Below are positions 6,739 through 14,246 of a stretch of DNA of 18,286 bases, one piece after another; within the stretch, counting starts at the first letter, position 1, and each line of letters begins with the position of its first letter. The DNA comes from Pseudomonadota bacterium (GTDB lineage: Bacteria; Myxococcota_A; Polyangia; Haliangiales; Haliangiaceae). A program made the position numbers and the translations under genes. The notes beneath the pieces were generated by a model. It did no database searches, was not told the origin of the DNA, and saw only the letters and a list, made by a program, of their open reading frames with translations. Location: contig JAEYYV010000121.1 of the NCBI GenBank assembly GCA_023428295.1, positions 1 through 18,286 on the forward strand, in the 5' to 3' direction.

Positions 6739-8352
6739 CTAATTACGCATGACGAGCGCGAGCACCGCGCCGGCTGCCGCGCCGAGCGCGAGCAAGCCGA
6801 CGACCCACCAGATCCACTTCACCGACGCTTTGCCCGCGCCGTGCTGCTGGAGCTGCGCGTGCGACGCTTGCGGGTACATCGGCACGCCGCTGTTCATCAT
6901 CGCTTGCGGGTTCTGCACGACCGGATACTGCGGCTGCGATCCGTACGCCGGCATCTGCGCCATGCTGCCGCCGAGCGGCTGCAGCTGCGGCGAGCTCTGC
7001 ACGGCGAACGGCGACGGGTTCGCCATCATCTGACCGGGCGGCGGCGTCGCCATCGAGTGCTGCATCGGCATGTGCGGCGACGACATCTGCGGCGGCACGG
7101 CGGGTGGCGGCATCATGTGCGGCATGTCGCCGCGACGAGTCTCGAGGAGCTCCGCGCCCATGCGCGCTTGCGACGTGGAGGCCGACAGCGCCTGCATCTC
7201 CGAGCTCGTGGTCGTGACGACCTCTTGCAGCGCGAACGACAGTGCGCTCACGTCGGGATAGCGGTTGTCCTTGTTCTTCTCGAGGCACTTGAGGATCAAG
7301 CGATCCACGGCGGCCGGGAGGTTTGCCTTGGGATTGGTCTGCGACGGTGGCGGCGGCGTGGTCTTGAGCTGCGCGGTGATGAGGCCCGCCGGTCCCTTCG
7401 CGTCGGGGAACGGCAGCTTGCCGGTGATCATCTCGTACGCGACGACGCCGAGCGCGTAGACATCGCTGCGACCGTCGAGCTGCTTGCCCATCAGCTGCTC
7501 CGGCGACATGTACTCGAGCGTGCCGAGCGTTTGTCCCGTCGCGGTGAGCTGCGGCGATTGCGGATCGATCGAATCGCCACGCATGACTTTGGCGATACCG
7601 AAGTCGAGGATCTTCACGAACTCGGGGTTACCGGGGCGCGACTCGAGATAGATGTTCTCGGGCTTCAGATCGCGATGAACGATGCCTTGCGCGTGCGCCT
7701 CCGCGAGCGAGCTGCACATCTCCGTCAGGATCTTGAACACGCGCTTCCACTCGAGCGGCGCTTCCTCGTGGAAGATCTGGTGAAGGCTCTTTCCTTCGAG
7801 CAGCTCCATCGCGATGTAGAGCGTGCCGTCCGGCGTCTGATCGAAGTCGTACGTGGTGATCGTGTGCGCGTCGCGCAGGTTGCAGAGCACCATGCCTTCC
7901 CGACGGAAACGCGCGACGAGGTTCTCGTCTTTCGTCATCTCCGGGTGGAGGAGCTTGAGCGCGACCTTGCGTCCGGTCGCGAGCTGCACGCCGCGATACA
8001 CGGCACCGAAACCGCCTTCGCCGATCTTCGATTCGACCTTGAAGCGATTGTTGAGAACGCTGCCGATATAGATCTCGTCGCCCTGCTTCATGCGCGGTGC
8101 GATCGGCTTGGGCTTCGGCTTTTGCGGCGCGGGCGCTTTTGCGACCGGCGCGGATCCGCGATCGACAACGGGTTGCGATCCGCGATCCGTTGCAGCCGCG
8201 GGAGCACCCGCGTTGGGTCGCGAGCTACCGCTGCTCGAGGCGCTCTGCGGTGCACCACTGCTGTTGGGAGAACGCGCTTGAAGGCGATACCCGCATACGC
8301 CGCAGAATCGAGCGTTTGGCTCGAGCGACGAGTTACACGACGGGCAGTTCAT
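6739..8352 (-). CDS. Zinc-ribbon, tail-anchored Ser/Thr protein kinase (PknB-like)
   Basis: 537 residues; phosphorylates Ser/Thr of partner proteins. Domains: N-terminal zinc ribbon (Cys3/6/17/20), flexible linker with KPKPKP (28-88), kinase domain about 104-375, Met/Pro-rich linker (about 405-505), and a C-terminal hydrophobic segment (about 513-534) ending in RN. Kinase motifs are complete: GEGGFGAVYRG (111-121), ATP Lys133, helix-C Glu152, HRDLKPEN (226-233), DFG (250-252), a Thr-rich activation segment, SPEQ in place of APE (283-286), Asp297 in SDVYALG. It should be active, with the catalytic domain cytosolic and tail-anchored. The ATG at 8352 is preferred over the GTG at 8391 because the ribbon begins MNCPSC; its ribosome site is weak. 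It is last in a run of four genes with two FHA proteins and a PP2C, 82 bases after the small FHA gene. Confidence 0.93.
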   Translation of the reverse strand: MNCPSCNSSLEPNARFCGVCGYRLQARSPNSSGAPQSASSSGSSRPNAGAPAAATDRGSQPVVDRGSAPVAKAPAPQKPKPKPIAPRMKQGDEIYIGSVLNNRFKVESKIGEGGFGAVYRGVQLATGRKVALKLLHPEMTKDENLVARFRREGMVLCNLRDAHTITTYDFDQTPDGTLYIAMELLEGKSLHQIFHEEAPLEWKRVFKILTEMCSSLAEAHAQGIVHRDLKPENIYLESRPGNPEFVKILDFGIAKVMRGDSIDPQSPQLTATGQTLGTLEYMSPEQLMGKQLDGRSDVYALGVVAYEMITGKLPFPDAKGPAGLITAQLKTTPPPPSQTNPKANLPAAVDRLILKCLEKNKDNRYPDVSALSFALQEVVTTTSSEMQALSASTSQARMGAELLETRRGDMPHMMPPPAVPPQMSSPHMPMQHSMATPPPGQMMANPSPFAVQSSPQLQPLGGSMAQMPAYGSQPQYPVVQNPQAMMNSGVPMYPQASHAQLQQHGAGKASVKWIWWVVGLLALGAAAGAVLALVMRN

Positions 8353-8434
8353 CCCGATATGAATTTTCGCAGAAGTTCCAAGCCTCCGCACGCGGCTTTA
8401 CCGGAATTTCTGCCCCATCGGGGTGGCGGTGCGG

Positions 8435-8914
8435 TCAGCACATGACGAGCAAGATCGCGATCAACACCAGACCGACGGCGCCCAGGATCGACGGGAGCAC
8501 CCAGGGTGGGCGGCGCGCCTCCACCGGGGCCGGAGGGAGCGCTTCGATGGCGGCGTCGTCGCCGACGAAGAGACGGATGCGCGGACCGCCCGGACCGAAC
8601 TCCACGCTGACGGGAGCGCCTGGCCCGACCGCGGTCTCGGTGATCCGATGGCCCTCCACATAAGTACCGTTGGAGCTGCCGAGGTCGACCAAGGTCCAGC
8701 CCGACGGGACCGCACGCAGCTCCGCGTGGCGCGAGCTCGCGTCGATGTCGCGATGCGGATCGAAGGACACCTCGCACTCGGGGTGGCGGCCGAAACGGAC
8801 CCGCGACGTCGCGGGAAACTCCTGGCGCTGGCCGCGACGGCTCCCCGCGAGGTGATCGATCACGACGCGCTTCTCCGCCGCCGGCGAAGCCTCTTGTTCG
8901 TCCGCGACCGGCAC
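8435..8914 (-). CDS. Small tail-anchored FHA-domain protein
   Basis: 159 residues. An FHA domain (about 16-116) shows the phosphothreonine-binding signature: GRHPECEV (42-49), SSRHAEL (60-66) and DLGSSNGTYVEG (77-88). It ends in a single hydrophobic segment (about 137-157) after RRPP, so the domain faces the cytosol and the protein is tail-anchored. It should bind phosphothreonine on a partner, perhaps on the kinase encoded next. The start is GTG at 8914, twelve bases after the PP2C stop (8929-8927) and in the same frame; that in-frame TGA rules out any longer start. There is no clear Shine-Dalgarno, suggesting translation coupled to the PP2C gene. Confidence 0.9.
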   Translation of the reverse strand: MPVADEQEASPAAEKRVVIDHLAGSRRGQRQEFPATSRVRFGRHPECEVSFDPHRDIDASSRHAELRAVPSGWTLVDLGSSNGTYVEGHRITETAVGPGAPVSVEFGPGGPRIRLFVGDDAAIEALPPAPVEARRPPWVLPSILGAVGLVLIAILLVMC

Positions 8915-8926
8915 GCGCGGATGGTA

Positions 8927-10075
8927 TCACCGCCCGCCGAGCCACCACGCGATCGCGCACGCGACGATCCCGACCACCACGTAGACCCACCATGGAATCG
9001 GCGTGTCGCGGAGTCGCTGGCGCGCCGGTCCCTCGAGCTCTATGGGGAGGGACGTCGGGGGCAAGCGAATGCCGATCTTCGAGCGCAGCACCGCGTGCTG
9101 GCCGGTCACCGGGATGGTCGGTGGGATCGAGCTCTGCGGGATGCCGACGCGGAGCGCGAGGCGGCGCGCGACATAGGACGTCTCCGTCAGCGCGGGATCG
9201 CCTTCCTTCTGCGGATCGAACTCGCGGAACGTCGGCAGGTCGTCATCGTCGACGGGCGGCGAGAATCGCTCGCCTCGCACCTCGCACACGATCGCCGTGA
9301 TGTTGTCGCTGCCACCGGCGGCGCGCGCGGCGGCGATGAGGAGGCGCACCGCTTGATCGGTGGTGTGCGGCTCGGACAAGAGCAGCGCGAGCGCCGGATC
9401 CCCGACGAGGCCGTGCAGACCATCGCTGCACAAAAGGATGCGATCGCCTCGGCGAAGCGAGATGACCGACAGCGACGGTTCCACATCGTCGCCGACGCCG
9501 AGCGCTTGCAGGATCGCACCGCCCGCGCTCAGCGCCTCGAGCTCGGAGTGCCCCGCGCTGAGCAGCGCCGACGCGAGCGATTGATCGCGCGTGACCTGCA
9601 CGAGCATGCCGGAGCGGAGCACGTACGCGCGCGAATCTCCGACGGTGGCGATGATCAGCCGGTCCGCCACGATGCCCGCCGCCGACAGCGTCGTCCCCAT
9701 CCCGCGCAGGCCCGGCTCGCGGTTGGCCATCGCGTGCACGTCGTGGTTCGCGACGCGGACCGCGCGACGCATGAGCCGCGCGAACACCTCCACGTCGCGC
9801 GTCGGCGGCGTCGCGCGCATCTCGCGCCACATCGCCTTCGTCGCCAGGTCGCTCGCGACCTCCCCGCCTTCGACGCCACCCATGCCGTCGCACACGATCA
9901 TGATCGGCCCGCGATCCACGGGCGCGGTCCACACCGGCGGATCGAGCTGGGCGAGCTCGAGCGTGTCGTCGTGATCGAGGCTACCGACGAGGAACGAGTC
10001 CTCGTTGTGCTCGCGCACGGTGCCGACATCGGTGGCGGCCGCGACCGTGACTTCGAGAGCGGGCTCCTCGGACAC
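8927..10075 (-). CDS. PP2C-family Ser/Thr protein phosphatase, tail-anchored
   Basis: 382 residues; metal-dependent phosphatase that removes phosphate from Ser/Thr. The domain spans about 8-268 with the standard motifs: REHNEDSF (21-28, Asp26), VCDGMGG (61-67, Asp63), GMGTTLSA (125-132), VGDSRAY (145-151), TRDQSL (162-167), LCSDGL (215-220, Asp218) and GGSDNITAIV (254-263, Asp257). All expected metal-binding Asp residues are present, so it should be active. A linker (about 270-358) leads to a C-terminal hydrophobic segment (about 361-379), again a tail anchor. The start is GTG at 10075, only three bases after the upstream TAA (10081-10079) and in the same frame. It lies between two FHA genes and upstream of the kinase, so it is the likely antagonist of that kinase. 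Confidence 0.95.
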   Translation of the reverse strand: MSEEPALEVTVAAATDVGTVREHNEDSFLVGSLDHDDTLELAQLDPPVWTAPVDRGPIMIVCDGMGGVEGGEVASDLATKAMWREMRATPPTRDVEVFARLMRRAVRVANHDVHAMANREPGLRGMGTTLSAAGIVADRLIIATVGDSRAYVLRSGMLVQVTRDQSLASALLSAGHSELEALSAGGAILQALGVGDDVEPSLSVISLRRGDRILLCSDGLHGLVGDPALALLLSEPHTTDQAVRLLIAAARAAGGSDNITAIVCEVRGERFSPPVDDDDLPTFREFDPQKEGDPALTETSYVARRLALRVGIPQSSIPPTIPVTGQHAVLRSKIGIRLPPTSLPIELEGPARQRLRDTPIPWWVYVVVGIVACAIAWWLGGR

Positions 10076-10078
10076 GCG

Positions 10079-11668
10079 TTACTTGCCGAGCTCGATCCTT
10101 AGCAATTGATCGCCCAGCCGCACGTGGTCGCCGTGCTTGACCGGCGTGGGTTGAGTGATGCGAACGAACGTTCCGTTCGAGCTGCCGAGGTCGGTGATCT
10201 GTGCCTTGCGTCCGTCCCACGTGACCGCGGCGTGGCGACGCGACATGAACGCGTCGTCGCGGAACACGATGTCCCCTTCCTCGCGACCGAGGACGACCTC
10301 GTCACCGACCAGGTGGCGCACGTCGCGGTAGCCGCCCGACGGAATCACCTGGAGGAGGCGTCCCCACGGCTCGCGCGGCGGCGAACCGAACAGCGCGACG
10401 CCGTGGCGCACGAGCGGGTGCACCTTCACCTCCTCGGGCTCGACGCTCTCGAAACGCAGCACTTCGCGACCGACGAGCACTACCGTGCCGTCGACGAGCT
10501 CGACGGGAAGATCCGCCTTGCGGAAGACACCGTTGAGCGAATCGAGCGCCTCGACCTTCACGCTGCCGTCGCCGCCACGCTCGAACCGCGCGTGCTGACG
10601 CGCGAGGAAGCGATCGTCATCGAACGCGATGTCCGCGCCGGCGCGACCGACGACGCAGTACTCGCCGCTCAGCGGGAAGCGCTGACCGTCGGAGCCATCG
10701 CGGTTGACGAGCACCGCCGTCCCCCACGCGGGCGCAGCGGTCGCGCTCGTGGCCGGGTTGATCGCGGGGCTCGACGCGGGGCGAATCACGGGCGACGACG
10801 GCGCGGGAGCACGCGCGCCATCGGTGGCGAGCGTCATCGCGTGACCGTCGACGTTCGCCGGAGGTGGTGCGACCGCAGGGGGCGACGCCGGGCCGCCCAG
10901 GCCTGGAGGACGTGCACTCGCGCCACCTGGATCGGTCGGCTGCAGCCCGGACATGTGCAGTCCGCACTGCTGGCAGTACGCGAACCCGACGGGCGTCGCG
11001 GTGCCGCAACGCGGGCACTTGATCATGTCGTTCGCCGCGGCTGCGAGAGATGGCGGGTTGTTCGCACCGGACACAGCGGGTGGTGCACCGTCGTGCGCCA
11101 ACGTCCCTGCGAACATCGGAGAATTCGAGGCGCCGACGCCACCCGGCGGTGCGCTCGCACCTGGTTGGACGGGCGGCGCTCCGTATGGCGACGGTGGTGG
11201 CGCACCATAAGGCGCCGCCTGTGGACCACCGTATGGTGTGGGCGCTCCGTAGGGAGACGCGCCGGGTGGTGGTCCGCCCGGCATCATCGTCGGCGCCATG
11301 CCGGATGCGCCCATGCCCGGCGCTCCCATTCCCGGTCCGCCGATCGCCGGAGGTCCTCCGACGCCAGGAGGCGCTCCGATCCCTGGCGGTGCGCCGAGAC
11401 CGGGCGCGCCATAGCCCATGTTCTGCGCCCCACCGCCGATCCCGGCGCCCGCCGCTGGAGCACCGAGCCCCGCGCCGCACGAGCGACAGAACTTCATCCC
11501 CGGCGGGTTCTCCCCACGACACACCGGACAGATGGCGGGCAACCCCGGTCCACTACCTGGAGTCGGATTGAACTGCGCGGGCGGAGCCGCCGGCGCGAGC
11601 GAACTGCCACAGTTCAGGCAGAAGGACGACCCCGCCGGGCTTTCGTGGCCACACATCTGACAGCGCAT
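10079..11668 (-). CDS. Zinc-ribbon protein with two FHA domains
   Basis: 529 residues, apparently soluble. Order: zinc ribbon 1 (Cys3/6/17/20), ribbon 2 (Cys47/50/61/64), a long Gly/Pro/Ala/Met linker with PYGAP-type repeats (about 68-210), ribbon 3 (Cys218/221/232/235), a second Pro/Ala linker, FHA1 (about 316-410) and FHA2 (about 435-527). FHA2 is canonical: LGREEGDI (460-467), SRRH (476-479), DLGSSNGTFV (493-502). FHA1 has GRAGADIAF (341-349) but ARQH (356-359) in place of SRxH and DSLNG for the SNG loop, so its phosphothreonine binding is doubtful. The ATG at 11668 is chosen for its good site AGGGGA and the ribbon at residue 3; the longer frame to 11947 has no domain and would overlap the divergent gene. 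It is probably the adaptor recruiting phosphorylated partners of the kinase/PP2C module. Confidence 0.92.
   Translation of the reverse strand: MRCQMCGHESPAGSSFCLNCGSSLAPAAPPAQFNPTPGSGPGLPAICPVCRGENPPGMKFCRSCGAGLGAPAAGAGIGGGAQNMGYGAPGLGAPPGIGAPPGVGGPPAIGGPGMGAPGMGASGMAPTMMPGGPPPGASPYGAPTPYGGPQAAPYGAPPPSPYGAPPVQPGASAPPGGVGASNSPMFAGTLAHDGAPPAVSGANNPPSLAAAANDMIKCPRCGTATPVGFAYCQQCGLHMSGLQPTDPGGASARPPGLGGPASPPAVAPPPANVDGHAMTLATDGARAPAPSSPVIRPASSPAINPATSATAAPAWGTAVLVNRDGSDGQRFPLSGEYCVVGRAGADIAFDDDRFLARQHARFERGGDGSVKVEALDSLNGVFRKADLPVELVDGTVVLVGREVLRFESVEPEEVKVHPLVRHGVALFGSPPREPWGRLLQVIPSGGYRDVRHLVGDEVVLGREEGDIVFRDDAFMSRRHAAVTWDGRKAQITDLGSSNGTFVRITQPTPVKHGDHVRLGDQLLRIELGK
11171..11254 (-). repeat. 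Degenerate tandem repeat coding for PYG(A/G)P in the FHA protein linker
   Basis: Within the linker of the double-FHA protein (residues 139-166), the unit PYGAP or PYGGP recurs at residues 139, 145, 153 and 161, spaced 6-8 residues apart, and is preceded by GAP/GVGGP/GMGAP units. The DNA copies have diverged, so this is a low-complexity spacer rather than a recent expansion. Confidence 0.6.
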
Positions 11669-11671
11669 CGT

Positions 11672-11677
11672 TCCCCT
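11672..11677 (-). promoter_or_regulatory. Ribosome binding site of the double-FHA gene
   Basis: AGGGGA on the minus strand lies three bases before the ATG at 11668. This match decides the start, 93 codons shorter than the longest open frame. Confidence 0.7.
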
Positions 11678-11740
11678 AACGTTGAATCCCGTATCGAGAC
11701 TACGTCGTTGCGCGAGGCGCGGGAATGGCTCCGGGCCCGT

Positions 11741-11769
11741 TTGCAACGCAACTCCACACTTGCTAAGAC
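11741..11769 (+). promoter_or_regulatory. Inverted repeat with possible promoter in the divergent gap before the lipoprotein/PLC-like genes
   Basis: TTGC-AAC-GCAA (11741-11751) is followed by CTCCA. TTGCAA (11741-11746) could be a -35 box, with TAAGAC (11764-11769) 17 bases on as a poor -10, starting close to the GTG at 11781. The part GCAACTCCA also occurs at 2631-2639 in the three-arm repeat before the other large lipoprotein gene. The rest of the 112-base gap shows no other clear element besides the ribosome site of the opposite gene. Confidence 0.25.
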
Positions 11770-11780
11770 CGGCCGGCTCC

Positions 11781-12854
11781 GTGCGTAACGCCGCATCTCG
11801 CTTCGTGATCTTTGCGGCCCTCGTGGCGTGTGGGCTCGGCGCGTGCGTCGACTCCGCCGTGCGAACGGCGCCGTTCCGTGCGCGTCCCGACGTGCCCGAC
11901 GCCGGCAGGCTCGCCGGCCCGTTCACCGGTCGCGTCGTCGACGCCACGACCCATGCTCCCGTCGCGGGTGCGCTCGTCTATGCGGCGTGGACGCTCGAGC
12001 GTGGCGCGGGATTGCCCGAGCCCGCGGGCGCGAAGGAGTTCGTGGGCTCCACGGATGCTGGTGGTGGCTACTCCGTCCCTGCCCTCGGAGCGATCCCGCG
12101 CGGCACGCGCGTCACGGAGTTCACGCTGCTCGTCTACAAGCGCGGCTACGTCGCGTATCGCAGCGATCGTCGCTTCGGCGATCTCGGTCCGCGCATGGAC
12201 TTCGCGCAGAAAGAGAACCAAGTGCTGCTCGAGCGTTGGCGTACCGAGCTCTCGCACGCGCGTCACCTCCGCTTCGTCGGTGGTGGCACTGCCGTCGCCG
12301 CGCTCACGCAGTGGGAGGTCGCGGATGCGAGCGCCGAGCTCGACGGACGTCGGACCGCGAGCGACGATCTGCGCCCCGGACGTGGCGACGGTCAGTACGT
12401 CGTGGCCGCGCAGCTCTTGAACGAGACCGACATCAAGAACCGCACGAAGTACGACGGCGGCTTCGAGACCGGTCCTCTGTCCGACGATCCGGATACGGCG
12501 ACGTACTCGTCGCAGCACTTCAAGGCGCTCGGTCGTCCCGAGACGTGGGACGTCGCGGTTCGTCTGTGGCGTCTCGATCCCGGCAAGGCCCAGGAGCGCT
12601 ACGAGGAGCTCGCCGGCTCGCTGCCCGGCACCATCGAGCAGGACGTGATCGCGAACAAGTCGTTCATCGCGACCGAAGCGGACATTCGCGGCGTGGGCTT
12701 CCTCGATGCACCGCGCGGCGTCGTGGTGCTGCTCACGTGCGGCACCAACCAGTGCAGCACGCCCGAGGACATCACCGCTCTCGCGAACATCGCGTACGGG
12801 CGCATCAAGAACCTGCTCGCTCCGATCGGCGCGTCGACGGGAGGCACGAAGTGA
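11781..12854 (+). CDS. Lipoprotein with carboxypeptidase-regulatory-like beta domain
   Basis: 357 residues from the GTG at 11781, chosen because a lipoprotein signal starts there: basic N-terminus, hydrophobic FVIFAALVA, lipobox LGAC with acceptor Cys22. Longer in-frame starts add an Arg-rich stretch unlike a signal. Residues about 46-125 (GPFTGRVVDATTHAPVAGALV, then STDAGGGYSVPAL, then FTLLVYKRGYV) match the carboxypeptidase-regulatory-like fold, a small beta sandwich common in envelope proteins. The remainder (about 140-357) is mixed, with a Cys pair (320, 325), and has no known motif. Its stop TGA overlaps the GTG of the next gene (GTGA, 12851-12854), so the two are translationally coupled and probably work together: a surface-anchored partner for the PLC/P1-like protein is a reasonable guess. 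Confidence 0.82.
   Translation: MRNAASRFVIFAALVACGLGACVDSAVRTAPFRARPDVPDAGRLAGPFTGRVVDATTHAPVAGALVYAAWTLERGAGLPEPAGAKEFVGSTDAGGGYSVPALGAIPRGTRVTEFTLLVYKRGYVAYRSDRRFGDLGPRMDFAQKENQVLLERWRTELSHARHLRFVGGGTAVAALTQWEVADASAELDGRRTASDDLRPGRGDGQYVVAAQLLNETDIKNRTKYDGGFETGPLSDDPDTATYSSQHFKALGRPETWDVAVRLWRLDPGKAQERYEELAGSLPGTIEQDVIANKSFIATEADIRGVGFLDAPRGVVVLLTCGTNQCSTPEDITALANIAYGRIKNLLAPIGASTGGTK
12839..12844 (+). promoter_or_regulatory. Ribosome binding site of the PLC/P1-like gene
   Basis: GGGAGG sits six bases before the GTG at 12851, inside the 3' end of the lipoprotein gene. It fixes a GTG start that gives a clean signal peptide. Confidence 0.8.
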
Positions 12855-14236
12855 AGCTCCTCGCCTCGATCTTGTTGGCTGCTGTCGCGCTCGCGCCGCG
12901 CGTCGCACACGCCTGGGAGCCCGAGACCACCCACGCAGGTCTCGCGGAGCAAGCGGCGCTCAACAGCAAGCTGCACAAGCGCCTCGTGAACCTCGGCTTT
13001 ACGGGCGGCCTGTTCGAGCCGCTCACGATCCCGCCCGCCGATGCGCCCGCGCTGATCGACGCGGTCAAGTTGCTCTCGCCGACGCACGGCTCGGTGCCCG
13101 ATGCGCGCGGTCGACAAGCCGCGCTGTCGTGGCTCACGGCAGGCGCTGCGCTCGCCGATGTTCCCGCCTCGCACGGCGCGAACCACTTCTACGATCCCAG
13201 CACGCGTCGCGGCTGGCAGAAGCCGGGCCGCGGCGTGATCGATGGCGTCACCGATCGCGTGCGTGAGGCGATCGGCCGCGCGGATCTTCCCGAGCGCGGA
13301 GTGCCCGCCCCCGAGTGGGTGACCTCGGCGAAGAACCCGTTCAACGTCGATGCGTTCTACGCGCAGTACGCCAAAGCGGTCAGCGCCAAGACGCCCGGTG
13401 AACGCTCGCGTCACATGGCCGCCGCGCTCGTTGCCGCCGGCGCCACGCTCCACGCGCTCGGCGATCTCGGATCTCCATCGCGCGTTCGCGGCGACGAGCT
13501 CGCCCATCTCGATCCACTCGGTGGCGGTCCCGACGATCTCGGCTCTCGCTTCGAGCGCATCGCCGCACTCGCGTATGGCCGCCTCGGCGTGCCCGCGCCC
13601 GCGCGCGCGATCGAGCGCACGCGGCTTCGCGAGTTCTTCACGGCCACCGACGGCAACGGACTCGCCGATCTGATCTCGCGCTCGTATTTCTCGTCGAACA
13701 CCCTGCCCGGCGAGAGCCGCGTCGGCGGCGACAATCGCCCTCCCCTCGCCCGCGCAAAGCCGTCACTGCCCACGCGCCTGAACCTCATGGCCGCGAGCCG
13801 CGACGACGGCACCACGTTCCGCAACTCCGCGGGCACGTGTCTCTCCCGCTACAAGGTCGATCACGGTGTGCTCTCGTTCTGGATGGACGACGAGTGCATG
13901 CTCGAGCAAGTCAGCGCGATTCTCCCCGAGGTCGCCGCCTACGAAGCTGCGCTGCTCGACTACCTCCTTCGCGGCGAGCTGAGCATCGCGATCGGTTCGA
14001 CGATCGTCGTGTCGGGCGCGGCGCTCGGCGCCGGTACCGTCGAGATCCTCGTCGAAGATGACAGCGGCGTCCGCACGTCCCTCGGTACGGCGCCCACGCA
14101 AGGCGCCGTGGAGGCCACCGCGCTCGCGAACGTGGGGGCGCCCTCGACGGGGACGAAGATCCTCGCCGTGTTCCGCGGTGTCGATCGCAACGGCGAGCCG
14201 ATGGTCGCCACCGGCGCGATGCCGCTCTCGCAGTAG
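12851..14236 (+). CDS. Secreted zinc phospholipase C / S1-P1 nuclease-like protein
   Basis: 461 residues. The signal peptide (1-21) ends AHA, which would leave Trp22 as first residue of the mature protein; in zinc PLC and P1 nucleases an N-terminal Trp binds zinc through its amino group. Other family-like ligands follow: His28, Asp103 (LADVP), His112 (NHFYDP), His201 and Asp205 (HALGD). Where the family has His six residues after that Asp, this protein has Arg211 (SPSRVRGD), and I see no later HxxxE/D, so one zinc site seems lost. The C-terminal about 85 residues (378-461) are beta-rich, like an Ig or transthyretin-type domain. The GTG start has a strong ribosome site and overlaps the lipoprotein stop. 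It may hydrolyse phosphodiesters outside the cell, or be a non-catalytic relative. Confidence 0.78.
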   Translation: MKLLASILLAAVALAPRVAHAWEPETTHAGLAEQAALNSKLHKRLVNLGFTGGLFEPLTIPPADAPALIDAVKLLSPTHGSVPDARGRQAALSWLTAGAALADVPASHGANHFYDPSTRRGWQKPGRGVIDGVTDRVREAIGRADLPERGVPAPEWVTSAKNPFNVDAFYAQYAKAVSAKTPGERSRHMAAALVAAGATLHALGDLGSPSRVRGDELAHLDPLGGGPDDLGSRFERIAALAYGRLGVPAPARAIERTRLREFFTATDGNGLADLISRSYFSSNTLPGESRVGGDNRPPLARAKPSLPTRLNLMAASRDDGTTFRNSAGTCLSRYKVDHGVLSFWMDDECMLEQVSAILPEVAAYEAALLDYLLRGELSIAIGSTIVVSGAALGAGTVEILVEDDSGVRTSLGTAPTQGAVEATALANVGAPSTGTKILAVFRGVDRNGEPMVATGAMPLSQ

Positions 14237-14246
14237 GATCGGACGC

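Noticed and set aside
8153..8187. Direct repeat of GATCCGCGATC
   Set aside because: Two copies within the kinase linker encode the repeated DRGS; explained by low-complexity coding sequence.
8423..10102. Long plus-strand open frames 6841-8445, 8423-10102 and 10106-11788, antisense to the phospho-signalling genes
   Set aside because: They are Arg/Ala/His-rich, have no domain, and mirror clearly real kinase, PP2C and FHA genes; GC-rich DNA makes such empty frames common.
11669..11947. N-terminal extension of the double-FHA protein to a start at 11947
   Set aside because: The extra 93 residues are low-complexity and overlap the divergent lipoprotein gene, while the ATG at 11668 has a strong ribosome site and a zinc ribbon immediately after it.
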